The notes under the pieces: model-generated
Seen by the model: the letters and a program-made list of their open reading frames with translations, nothing else
Database searches by the model: none
What the model was told of the DNA's origin: nothing
Part shown: positions 27,276 through 34,271 of the stretch, piece by piece
How the letters are laid out: each line of letters opens with the position of its first letter
Numbering within the stretch: the stretch's first letter is position 1
Source: Actinophytocola sp049647105
Lineage (GTDB): Bacteria > Actinomycetota > Actinomycetes > Mycobacteriales > Pseudonocardiaceae
NCBI RefSeq assembly: GCF_049647105.1
Contig: NZ_JBARWZ010000168.1
Location: forward strand, 1 to 64,000
DNA length: 64,000 nt
Direction of reading: 5' to 3'
Program-made: the position numbers and the translations under genes

Positions 27276-28891
27276 GTCTGCCGTCGGAGCTGCGGGACCG
27301 GGCGTTCCGCTGGATCGCCGACGATCCCGACCCCGCGTCCCGCACCGAGCTGCAGCAGGTCGCGGCCCGTGCCATGGGCGGTGCCGAGTCCTCGGTCGAC
27401 GAGCTGACCGACCGCATGAACGGGACCCTCGCGTTCGGGACCGCTGGCCTGCGCGGCCCGGTGCGCGCGGGCTCCAATGGCATGAACAAGGCGGTCGTGC
27501 TGCGTGCCACCCACGGTGTCGCGGCGTGGCTGACGTACAAGGGGCACTCCGGCGGCACGGTGATCGTCGGCCGCGACGCCCGGCACGGCTCGGCGGAGTT
27601 CGAGGAGGCCGCGGCGTCGGTGCTGGTCGCGGCAGGTTTCGTGGTGCGCACCATGCCCGGCCCGCTCCCGACGCCGATGACGGCGTTCCACGTGCGTGCT
27701 CTCGGTGCGGTGGCGGGCATCCAGATCACCGCGTCGCACAACCCGCCCGCCGACAACGGGTACAAGGTCTACACGGACGACGGCGCGCAGATCGTGCCGC
27801 CGGACGACAAGCTGATCGAGACCGGCATTCGTGAGGCGCCGCCCGCCGTTTCGGTGCCGGTCGCGCCGGGAGCGGAGGCGCTGGCGGACGTGTCGGGGTA
27901 CGTCGCCAGGATCGCCACCCTGCCCCGCGGCACCGCCCGCGACCTGCGTGTCGTGCTCACACCGATGCACGGTGTCGGCGGCGAGACCGCGCTGGAAGCC
28001 TTGCTGGCAGCGGGTTTCACGGATGTCCGGCTGGTCGAGGCGCAGGCCGCGCCGGACCCGGAGTTCCCGACGGTCGCGTTCCCGAACCCGGAGGAGCCGG
28101 GTGCCGCGGACCTGCTGCTCGGCTTCGCGTCCGATGTGGACGCCGACCTCGCGATCGCGCTGGACCCGGACGCGGACCGCTGCGCACTTGGCGTCCGCGA
28201 CAAGGACGGCTGGCGCATGCTGCGCGGCGACGAGACCGGTGTGCTGCTGGGTTCCCACGTGTTGTCCACAGTGGACCGTCCGGATCCGTTGGTGGCGTCG
28301 ACGATCGTGTCGTCGTCGATGTTGTCGCACATCGCCGCCGCGCACGGGGCCCGGCACGCGGAGACGCTGACCGGGTTCAAGTGGCTGATGCGCGCGGGTG
28401 ACGGGCTGGTGTTCGCGTACGAGGAGGCGCTTGGCCTGTCGGTGGACCCGGACTTCGTGCGGGACAAGGACGGCATCTCGGCCGCGGTGGTGGCGTGCGA
28501 CCTGGCCGCCACGCTGAAGGCGGCCGGTCGCACGCTGCTGGACGTGCTCGACGACCTGTACACCGCGCACGGCGTGCACCTGACGGACCAGATCTCCCTG
28601 CGCTTCGACGACGTGGCCGCGATGCCACGCCTGGTGGCGGCCCTGCGGTCATCGCCGCCGGAGCGGTTGTGCGGCGTGCCGGTCACCGAGGACGGCCCGG
28701 CGCAGGACATCGTCCGCCTGTGTGGCGACGGCGTGCGGGTGATCGTGCGCCCGTCGGGCACGGAGCCGAAGGTCAAGGCGTATCTGGAGGTCGTGGCCAA
28801 GGTGACGGGTTCCCTTGCCGACGCCCGCACCAAGGCGACCACCCGCCTCGCCACACTGCGCGACGAGGTGACGGCACTGCTGAAGGACTGA
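27272..28891 (+). CDS. Phospho-sugar mutase (phosphomannomutase family, probable phosphopentomutase role)
   Basis: 539 residues of the alpha-D-phosphohexomutase fold: phosphoserine loop TASHNPPADNGYK (about 150), metal-binding DPDADRC (about 290), sugar-binding GFKWLMRAG-EE region and phosphate-binding RPSGTEPKVK near the C terminus. Annotated relatives are called PmmB. Translational coupling to PNP suggests the real job is converting ribose-1-phosphate to ribose-5-phosphate, the role of PGM2-like enzymes; this is inference from context. Confidence 0.87.
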   Translation: MSLPSELRDRAFRWIADDPDPASRTELQQVAARAMGGAESSVDELTDRMNGTLAFGTAGLRGPVRAGSNGMNKAVVLRATHGVAAWLTYKGHSGGTVIVGRDARHGSAEFEEAAASVLVAAGFVVRTMPGPLPTPMTAFHVRALGAVAGIQITASHNPPADNGYKVYTDDGAQIVPPDDKLIETGIREAPPAVSVPVAPGAEALADVSGYVARIATLPRGTARDLRVVLTPMHGVGGETALEALLAAGFTDVRLVEAQAAPDPEFPTVAFPNPEEPGAADLLLGFASDVDADLAIALDPDADRCALGVRDKDGWRMLRGDETGVLLGSHVLSTVDRPDPLVASTIVSSSMLSHIAAAHGARHAETLTGFKWLMRAGDGLVFAYEEALGLSVDPDFVRDKDGISAAVVACDLAATLKAAGRTLLDVLDDLYTAHGVHLTDQISLRFDDVAAMPRLVAALRSSPPERLCGVPVTEDGPAQDIVRLCGDGVRVIVRPSGTEPKVKAYLEVVAKVTGSLADARTKATTRLATLRDEVTALLKD

Positions 28892-28892
28892 C

Positions 28893-29345
28893 ATGGCCAG
28901 GTTGTTGATCGTGCATCACACGCCGTCGCCGTCCATGCAGGCGATGTTCGAGGCCGTGGTGGCCGGGGCGAGCACCGACGAGATCGAGGGGGTCGAGGTC
29001 GTTCGGCGGCCCGCGCTCGCGGCGACCGTGCCCGACGCACTCGAGGCCGACGGCTACCTCCTCGGCACGCCAGCGAACCTCGGCATGATGTCCGGCGCCC
29101 TCAAGGTGTTCTTCGACCTCGCCTACTACCCGTGCCTCGACGCGACCCGAGGCCGGCCGTTCGGCCTGTACGTGCACGGCAACAACGACACCACCGGCGC
29201 CGTCCTCGGCATCGAGTCGATCACCACGGGCCTCGGCTGGGAGAAGGTCGCACCCGTGGTCAGCGTCACCGGAGAACCCGGCAAGGCCGACCTCCAGGCC
29301 TGCTGGGAACTGGGCGCCACGGTCGCGGCCGGGCTGATGGCCTAG
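28893..29345 (+). CDS. Flavodoxin-fold NAD(P)H-dependent reductase
   Basis: 150 residues, ATG five bases after AAGGA. The first strand and loop HHTPSPSMQAM replace the usual T/S-rich FMN loop of flavodoxins; GTPANLGMMSGALKVFFDLAY and GLYVHGNNDT are typical of the NADPH-dependent FMN reductase/WrbA-like group. Small, soluble and probably dimeric. It follows pmmB by one base, so it shares its transcript. Substrate unknown. Confidence 0.72.
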   Translation: MARLLIVHHTPSPSMQAMFEAVVAGASTDEIEGVEVVRRPALAATVPDALEADGYLLGTPANLGMMSGALKVFFDLAYYPCLDATRGRPFGLYVHGNNDTTGAVLGIESITTGLGWEKVAPVVSVTGEPGKADLQACWELGATVAAGLMA

Positions 29346-29354
29346 GTCTAGGCC
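29339..29354. terminator. Short palindrome spanning both convergent stop codons
   Basis: GGCCTAG and CTAGGCC separated by two bases form a 7-bp-arm hairpin. It includes the stop codons of the flavodoxin-like gene and of the MerR gene, which lie only two bases apart. Weak as a terminator but well placed. Confidence 0.3.
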
Positions 29355-29740
29355 GAGGCGGCGTGCGGCTCGGTCACCACCGCGCTCTCGCACTTCTCGT
29401 AGTTGGCGATCTTGTAGTTGAGCACGTCCAGGCACAGGTTGAGCTCGGCGATCCGGCTCAGCACCTCGGTCCGCTGCTCGACGAGGATCTGCTTGCGCCG
29501 CCCCGCGCTGGACATGCCCTGGTGCCGCAGCTTCGCGTACTCGCGCATCATCCGGATCGGCATGCCGGTCGTGCGCAGTTTGGTCAGGAACTCGAGCCAC
29601 ACCAGGTCGTCGTCGTTGTAGGCCCGGCGGCCACCCGAGTCGCGGGCGGGCGGGTCGATCAGTTGGATGCGTTCGTAGTAACGAAGTGTGTCGATCGACA
29701 ACCCACTGCGGTGGGCCGCCTCGGCGATCGCGTAAGTCAC
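29348..29740 (-). CDS. MerR-family transcriptional regulator
   Basis: 130 residues, GTG start. The N-terminal winged helix reads YAIAEAAHRSGLSIDTLRYYERIQLI, followed by RAYNDDDLVWLEFLTKLRTTGMPI, then a dimerisation helix with KILVEQRTEVLSRIAELN. The C terminus is short and has a single Cys, so it does not look like a metal sensor of the MerR or CueR type. Its promoter has the hallmark 19-bp spacer and a dyad, implying autoregulation. The inducer is unknown. Confidence 0.87.
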   Translation of the reverse strand: MTYAIAEAAHRSGLSIDTLRYYERIQLIDPPARDSGGRRAYNDDDLVWLEFLTKLRTTGMPIRMMREYAKLRHQGMSSAGRRKQILVEQRTEVLSRIAELNLCLDVLNYKIANYEKCESAVVTEPHAASA

Positions 29741-29747
29741 GGCTTCG

Positions 29748-29778
29748 ACCGTAAGAGCTGGAGTGCGCTCCAGGTCAA
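29748..29778 (-). promoter_or_regulatory. MerR-type promoter and operator with 19-bp spacer
   Basis: On the minus strand TTGACC (29773-29778) and TACGGT (29748-29753) are separated by exactly 19 bp. The perfect dyad CTGGAG-CGCA-CTCCAG (29758-29773) fills the spacer. MerR proteins bind such dyads and untwist the overlong spacer. The start codon is eight bases after the -10, so the mRNA is nearly leaderless. Confidence 0.8.
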
Positions 29779-29780
29779 GC

Positions 29781-30164
29781 TCATAAGTCGCTTTCCTTCG
29801 GGTGGGCCCACTCCTCGAGCCGCGCCGCCATCTGCTGTACGGAGACGTTCCCTCGGCCGACCTCGCGGACCAGGTCGAGTGCCTCGTCCTCGTCGGCGTC
29901 GATCCACCAGCCGTTCATGTCGCAGATGGTCACGGCCGCGACCCAGCCGAGCCGCCAGTTGCCCTCGACCAGGGGACGCGTGCACACGACCGAGTCGAGC
30001 AGGGCGGCTGCCTTGAGCCACAGCGTGTCGTACGCCTGCACGCCGAGCACGGTGGCGCGGGGCCGGTGCGCGGCGGCGTCGAGCAGCCCGAGGTCGCGCA
30101 CGACCAGATCACCACCGGTGACGGCGGCGGCCAGCACGAGCAGGTCGCTGGCGTCCAAGTACAT
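29781..30164 (-). CDS. Doc/Fic-like toxin homologue with altered active site
   Basis: 127 residues from ATG 30164 (GTG 30170 is an alternative). The family motif HPFxxGNKR appears here as RPLVEGNWR: the histidine is Arg and the lysine is Trp. The following LGWVAAVTICDMNGWWID and DEALDLVREVGRG match Doc proteins that phosphorylate EF-Tu. It follows a ribbon-helix-helix gene, the usual order for an antitoxin-toxin pair. The substitutions suggest reduced or changed activity. A perfect inverted repeat (30161-30183) covers its start. Confidence 0.72.
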   Translation of the reverse strand: MYLDASDLLVLAAAVTGGDLVVRDLGLLDAAAHRPRATVLGVQAYDTLWLKAAALLDSVVCTRPLVEGNWRLGWVAAVTICDMNGWWIDADEDEALDLVREVGRGNVSVQQMAARLEEWAHPKESDL

Positions 30165-30183
30165 GATCACCTAACGATCATGT
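30161..30183 (-). promoter_or_regulatory. Inverted repeat covering the Doc-like start codon
   Basis: ACATGATC and GATCATGT are exact inverted arms separated by seven bases. The repeat contains both possible start codons of the toxin-like gene, so it could be an operator or a hairpin hiding the start. Confidence 0.5.
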
Positions 30184-30201
30184 CAGAGACCACCGACAGT
30201 T

Positions 30202-30408
30202 TTAGGCTGTTCCGATGCGGTCCAGCAAACCCTTGTAGCGCGGCAGGACGCGACTCAGGACCTCGCCAAGCTGCTGTTCCTTCTGCAGCCGTGACCAGCG
30301 GTCGGCCAGCGCCAACCGCAGTATGTCCTGCTTCGACCGCCCCTCGGCTTCGGCAAGCTGGGCGAGGTGGGCGTTCTCCTCGTCCGTCAGCCTCACAGTC
30401 ATCGCCAT
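30202..30408 (-). CDS. Ribbon-helix-helix antitoxin-type DNA-binding protein
   Basis: 68 residues. MTVRLTDEENAHLAQLAEAEGRSKQDILRLAL is a complete ribbon-helix-helix (CopG/Arc) domain. The C-terminal third (LGEVLSRVLPRYKGLLDRI) is amphipathic and could bind the toxin. It lies 37 bp upstream of the Doc-like gene on the same strand. A near-palindrome overlaps its promoter, fitting autorepression. Confidence 0.78.
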   Translation of the reverse strand: MAMTVRLTDEENAHLAQLAEAEGRSKQDILRLALADRWSRLQKEQQLGEVLSRVLPRYKGLLDRIGTA

Positions 30409-30415
30409 GCTTTCG

Positions 30416-30434
30416 ACGGTACCACCGTGATACC
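30416..30434 (-). promoter_or_regulatory. Promoter and operator-like dyad of the RHH-Doc pair
   Basis: TACCGT (minus strand, 30416-30421) ends eight bases before the ATG. It overlaps the near-perfect dyad GGTATCAC-G-GTGGTACC (30418-30434), a likely binding site for the RHH dimer. Confidence 0.55.
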
Positions 30435-30443
30435 AAAATCGCG

Positions 30444-31067
30444 CTAGACCGTGCCGTACTGCCGGTCCCCGGCGTCGCCGAGCCCTGGCACGATGTAGCC
30501 GGAGTCGTTGAGCCGCTCGTCGATACTCGCCGTGACCAGCCGCACCGGCAGCTTCGCCTCGGACAGGTGCTTGATGCCCTCCGGCGCGGCCAGCGCGCAG
30601 ACGGCCGTGACGTCGGTGGCGCCGCGGTCGGTCAGCAGCCGGATCGTGTACTCCATGGAACCGCCGGTCGCGAGCATCGGGTCGAGCACGAACACCGGCC
30701 GTCCCGCGAGGTTCGCGGGCAGCGACTCCATGTACGGGGTCGGCTCGAGCGTCTCCTCGTTGCGTGCGAGGCCGACGAAACCCATCTGCGCCTCGGGGAT
30801 CAGCTTGTGCGCCTGGTCGGCCATGCCGAGCCCGGCGCGCAGCACCGGCACCAGGAGCGGCGGGTTCGCGAGCCAGACACCTTCGGTGCGGGCGACCGGG
30901 GTGTGGATGCGCTCGGTCCGCACCGGCGCCTCGCGCATCGCCTCGTAGATCAGCATGACGGTCAGCTCGTGCAGCGCCGAGCGGAACACGGCGTTGTCGG
31001 TGCGGGCGTCCCGCATGACGGTCAACCGCGCCTTGGCCAGCGGGTGATCGACGGTGAGCACATCCAT
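30444..31067 (-). CDS. upp: Uracil phosphoribosyltransferase
   Basis: 207 residues, standard length. The PRPP loop VFVLDPMLATGGSM, an RAGLGM segment and the C-terminal uracil site SGYIVPGLGDAGDR are complete. It forms UMP from uracil and PRPP, recovering the base released by the pyrimidine phosphorylases in this window. TAACGT at 31076-31081 (minus strand) lies nine bases before the ATG. Confidence 0.95.
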   Translation of the reverse strand: MDVLTVDHPLAKARLTVMRDARTDNAVFRSALHELTVMLIYEAMREAPVRTERIHTPVARTEGVWLANPPLLVPVLRAGLGMADQAHKLIPEAQMGFVGLARNEETLEPTPYMESLPANLAGRPVFVLDPMLATGGSMEYTIRLLTDRGATDVTAVCALAAPEGIKHLSEAKLPVRLVTASIDERLNDSGYIVPGLGDAGDRQYGTV

Positions 31068-31075
31068 GACGCGAC

Positions 31076-31081
31076 ACGTTA
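31076..31081 (-). promoter_or_regulatory. -10 box of upp
   Basis: TAACGT on the minus strand, nine bases before the upp ATG; no ribosome site between them. Confidence 0.42.
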
Positions 31082-31083
31082 GC

Positions 31084-31620
31084 TCAGACCGACCACACCT
31101 CGGCGGTGGCGAGAAAAGCCGACGACGACGGCCGTAGCTCGGTGCCGCCGACGGTCACCTCGCCGGGCACCAGGAGCCCGTCGACCGTGATCGCCGCGTC
31201 CGCGACCGGCGCGAGCAGCAGTTGCAACGAGTGCGGGACACCGTCGAGCGCGAAGCTGTCCGTGGTGAACGTGCGGCGCCCCAGCACCTCCGACATGGTC
31301 ACCTCGATGCCCGCGCCGCGCGCCGTCAGTCCCTCTGCCAGGTCCAGGTCGACCGTCACCGGCGCGGTCTCGACCTCCGGTGTGGTCCACGGCAGCCCGT
31401 CCACCTCGGGGAAGTGCCGCACGAAGTACTGCGCGAGCCACTCCGCGAGCACCGGGTCGCTGCCCACGGCACGCACCCGGTCGCCGTGCCACAGCACCAG
31501 AGCGGCACCGGCACCACGCACCGACCAGTCCACCGTCCACACCGACGCGAACGCCGTCACGACATCACCGTCGGTGAGCCGCACTCCGGGGTTCGCCCCG
31601 CTGAGTATGACCGAGGTCAT
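31084..31620 (-). CDS. Protein of unknown function coupled to a methyltransferase
   Basis: 178 residues with no family I recognise. It looks like a compact soluble beta-rich protein: VVTAFASVWTVDWSV, APVTVDLDLAEGL and VPGEVTVGGTEL form strand-like stretches. The start overlaps the methyltransferase stop (ATGA), so the two are made together. The low-complexity-free sequence and coupling support a real gene. It might be a partner or substrate of the methyltransferase. Confidence 0.65.
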   Translation of the reverse strand: MTSVILSGANPGVRLTDGDVVTAFASVWTVDWSVRGAGAALVLWHGDRVRAVGSDPVLAEWLAQYFVRHFPEVDGLPWTTPEVETAPVTVDLDLAEGLTARGAGIEVTMSEVLGRRTFTTDSFALDGVPHSLQLLLAPVADAAITVDGLLVPGEVTVGGTELRPSSSAFLATAEVWSV

Positions 31621-32417
31621 CGGTGCGCCAGCACGGCGAACATGGTCACCGACATGTGGAAGTCGCCGTTCTGCGCGCCTGCCGCGAGGTCGGCGAGGAA
31701 CCGCTCGCTCTGCGCGGCGTCGAGGACGCCGCGGTCGACGGCCATCCTGGCGATCATCGCCACCAGCGGCCCGGTCGCCGCGGCGGGAGACTGCACGAGC
31801 GCCTGCGAACCGGTGTCGTCGACGGTCAGGCCCGCGCCGGCGAGCTGGCCGGGCAGCCGCCGCGCCGCGTAGGGGTTCACGACGCCGCCGTGCATCGACT
31901 CCGTCATCACCCGGACGATGCCGGGCTCACCGGGATGGATGACAGCTGTCGCCCAGTCGACGTCGGTGACCACGACGCGTCCGCCGGGCCGCAGCACGCG
32001 GGCGATCTCCGCCGCCGCCTGCTCAGGGTGGTCGAGGTGCTGGAACACGCGCTCGCAGGTGACCGCGTCCACTGACTCGCCGGGCAACGGCAGCGCGTAG
32101 GCGTTGCCGTCGACGAACCGTGCGCGGGGCGCGCGCCGCTCCGCCTCCGTGCGCATGCCGGGGTTCGGGTCGACGCCGATGACCTCGCCGCCCTCGCCGA
32201 CGGTCTCCGCGAGGAGGCGGGCCTCCTCACCGGTGCCGGACCCGATGTCGACCACCCGGTCACCGGGCTTCAGGCCGAGTGCCGAGATGGTCCAGGCTCG
32301 CAGGCGGGGGATTCCGGGCAGCCGTGACTGCTGATCCAGTGCGGCGATCTGCTTTGCCAGGTCAGTGGGCGAGATCTCGTCGGCGTGGAAAAGACCGCGC
32401 CGGGCACCATCGGGCAT
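31617..32417 (-). CDS. Class I SAM-dependent methyltransferase
   Basis: 266 residues. Motif I is VVDIGSGTGEEARLLA (about 56), motif II IGVDPNPGM, then DGNAYALPLPGESVDAVTCERVFQHLDHPEQAAAE and LRPGGRVVVTD, the UbiE/methyltransferase-11 pattern. The substrate, probably a small molecule, is unknown. Its ATG is only 23 bp from the divergent gene at 32441, and the two -10 elements overlap. Confidence 0.82.
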   Translation of the reverse strand: MPDGARRGLFHADEISPTDLAKQIAALDQQSRLPGIPRLRAWTISALGLKPGDRVVDIGSGTGEEARLLAETVGEGGEVIGVDPNPGMRTEAERRAPRARFVDGNAYALPLPGESVDAVTCERVFQHLDHPEQAAAEIARVLRPGGRVVVTDVDWATAVIHPGEPGIVRVMTESMHGGVVNPYAARRLPGQLAGAGLTVDDTGSQALVQSPAAATGPLVAMIARMAVDRGVLDAAQSERFLADLAAGAQNGDFHMSVTMFAVLAHR

Positions 32418-32440
32418 GTGCGCACGATAACCTCACCCGC
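32418..32440. promoter_or_regulatory. Bidirectional leaderless promoter with overlapping -10 boxes
   Basis: TATCGT on the minus strand (32424-32429) lies seven bases before the methyltransferase ATG. TAACCT on the plus strand (32428-32433) lies eight bases before the GTG at 32441. The boxes share two bases, so RNA polymerase can open only one direction at a time. Confidence 0.6.
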
Positions 32441-33094
32441 GTGAGTGAACCGCCAGCCGTGCCGGACCCGCGGGAGATGCGGGTGTCCAACGACGACCGC
32501 GAGCGCATAGCCCGGGTGCTGCACGATGCCATGGCCGAGGGCAGGCTGACCGTCGGGGAACTCGAGGAGCGGCTCGACAAGGTCTACGCGGCGAAGATCT
32601 TCCGCGACCTGGAACCGCTGGTCCGGGACCTGCCGGTCAGCGGCCAGTCGCCGCAGCTGCCGGTGCCCGCCGCCGCGGCATCCCCGCCGGTGGCGTCCAA
32701 CCGGGTCGGCGGCTGCGGCACGTCGAGCGCGGCGGTCGCGATCATGTCCGGCACGGTGCGCAAGGGCGCGTGGACGGTGCCGCCGACCTTCACGTCGTTC
32801 GCGCTGATGGGCGGCGTCCAGATCGACCTGACCGACGCGCGGTTCGAGGACGCGGAGACCACGATCCAGGCGTTCGCGCTCATGGGCGGCATCGAGATCT
32901 TCGTGCCGGAGGACGTCGTGGTGCAGGTCAACGGCGTCGGGTTCATGGGCGCGTTCGAGAACAGCGTTCAGGAGCCCGGGCAGCCCCGCCCTGGCGCACC
33001 GCTCGTGAAGATCAACGGCCTCGCCTTCTGGGGTGGCGTCGAGGTCAAGCGCAAGAAGCGCGACAAGAAGGACCAGCGCCAGCTCGAGGAGTAA
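32441..33094 (+). CDS. DUF1707 SHOCT-like protein with LiaF-like C-terminal domain
   Basis: 217 residues from GTG 32441. Residues 10-62 are a DUF1707 domain (MRVSNDDRERIARVLHDAMAEGRL, ELEERLDKVYAAK). After a Pro/Ala linker, residues 105-205 match the DUF2154/LiaF C-terminal beta-helix (FALMGGVQIDL, ALMGGIEIFVP and FWGGVEVK repeats). There is no membrane helix, unlike full LiaF. The C terminus is highly charged. Such proteins are thought to sense or respond to cell-envelope stress; the specific function is unknown. Confidence 0.8.
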   Translation: MSEPPAVPDPREMRVSNDDRERIARVLHDAMAEGRLTVGELEERLDKVYAAKIFRDLEPLVRDLPVSGQSPQLPVPAAAASPPVASNRVGGCGTSSAAVAIMSGTVRKGAWTVPPTFTSFALMGGVQIDLTDARFEDAETTIQAFALMGGIEIFVPEDVVVQVNGVGFMGAFENSVQEPGQPRPGAPLVKINGLAFWGGVEVKRKKRDKKDQRQLEE

Positions 33095-33137
33095 CGCCGC
33101 GTCGGCCTGACCTGGGCAAAGACGCGCGGCCGCCGAA

Positions 33138-33250
33138 TGCCAACCCCCACCCGTTCCCGGGGGCGTCCCGCCATGCCAGTTTACCGGTTGGGGGTGACAG
33201 GACCGGGGGTTCGCGGGTCTCCTGTGGACAACTCATCGACCTGTGGACAA
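33138..33250 (+). repeat. Composite repeat copy C
   Basis: The GC-rich module (33138-33187, with CCCACCCGTTCCCGGGGGCG) extends through TTGGGGGTGAC to 33198. After 24 bases come TGTGGACAA at 33223-33231 and 33242-33250, both matching the actinobacterial DnaA box on the opposite strand. It occupies the 207-bp gap before deoC. Confidence 0.85.
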
Positions 33251-33288
33251 CCTGGCCCGACCGGGCGGGCGGGGTCGGGTGTGCCGCC

Positions 33289-33294
33289 TAGACT
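33289..33294 (+). promoter_or_regulatory. -10 box for leaderless deoC transcript
   Basis: TAGACT ends eight bases before the deoC ATG, with no ribosome site between. Confidence 0.5.
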
Positions 33295-33301
33295 CGGGCC
33301 C

Positions 33302-34270
33302 ATGGCAGCACCCTCAACGGCGAGCACCGGGTTACCGCCCGCACTTGCCGACGCGACTCGGGACGAGATGTCCCTGCGGCGGTTCCTCCACGGGCTACCC
33401 GGTGTGGACCAGGTCGGCGTCGAGCAGCGGGCGGCGGGGCTCGCCACCCGCAGCATCAAGAAGGCCTCGAAACTGCAGGCCATCGACACCGCGATCGGCA
33501 TGGTCGACCTGACCACCCTCGAAGGCGCCGACACGGTGGGCAAGGTTCGCTCGCTGTGTGCGAAGGCACGCAGGCCCGACCCGGACCGTCCTGACGTGCC
33601 CAGAGTCGCGGCGGTGTGTGTCTACCCCGACATGGTGGCGACCGCGGCGAAGGAGACCCGGGGCACGGGTGTCGACGTCGCCAGCGTCGCGACCGCGTTT
33701 CCCTCCGGGCGGTCGACGCTGGACATCAAGCTCGCCGATACCCGGTTCGCGGTCGAGTGCGGTGCCACCGAGGTCGACATGGTGATCGACCGGGGCGCGT
33801 TCCTGTCCGGGCAGTACGGCCGCGTGTTCGACGAGATCGTCGCCGTCAAGGACGCGGCGGGCCCCGCGCACCTCAAGGTCATCCTCGAGACCGGTGAGCT
33901 CGTCACCTACGACAACGTGCGCCGTGCCTCCTGGCTGGCCATGCTGGCGGGCGGCGACTTCATCAAGACCTCCACCGGCAAGGTCAGCCCCGCCGCGACG
34001 CTGCCCGTCACTCACGTGATGCTGCAGGCCGTCCGCGACTGGCACACCCAGACCGGCGAGCACCGCGGCGTGAAACCGGCGGGCGGCATCCGCAACACCA
34101 AGGACGCGATCCGCTACCTGGTCGCGGTCAACGAGGTCGCCGGCCCGGACTGGCTCACCTCGAAGCTGTTCCGCTTCGGTGCGTCCAGCCTGCTCAACGA
34201 CCTGCTGATGCAGCGGCGTGCCCAGCTCGAAGGCCACTACAGCGGCCCTGACTACGTGACGGTGGACTGA
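33302..34270 (+). CDS. deoC: Deoxyribose-phosphate aldolase
   Basis: 322 residues, the longer DeoC type. The Schiff-base lysine lies in FIKTSTGKVSPAATLP; VIDRGAFLSGQYG and LKVILETGEL supply other active-site residues and PAGGIRNTKDA binds phosphate. It cleaves deoxyribose-5-phosphate, the product of deoxynucleoside breakdown, into glyceraldehyde-3-phosphate and acetaldehyde. The next gene, one base downstream, encodes an aldehyde dehydrogenase suited to removing the acetaldehyde. The start codon is eight bases after a -10 box. Confidence 0.93.
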   Translation: MAAPSTASTGLPPALADATRDEMSLRRFLHGLPGVDQVGVEQRAAGLATRSIKKASKLQAIDTAIGMVDLTTLEGADTVGKVRSLCAKARRPDPDRPDVPRVAAVCVYPDMVATAAKETRGTGVDVASVATAFPSGRSTLDIKLADTRFAVECGATEVDMVIDRGAFLSGQYGRVFDEIVAVKDAAGPAHLKVILETGELVTYDNVRRASWLAMLAGGDFIKTSTGKVSPAATLPVTHVMLQAVRDWHTQTGEHRGVKPAGGIRNTKDAIRYLVAVNEVAGPDWLTSKLFRFGASSLLNDLLMQRRAQLEGHYSGPDYVTVD

Positions 34271-34271
34271 C

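Noticed and set aside
28262..28270. Another TTGTCCACA DnaA-type box
   Set aside because: It is inside the coding sequence of the phospho-sugar mutase (VLSTVD), single, and explained by codon choice.
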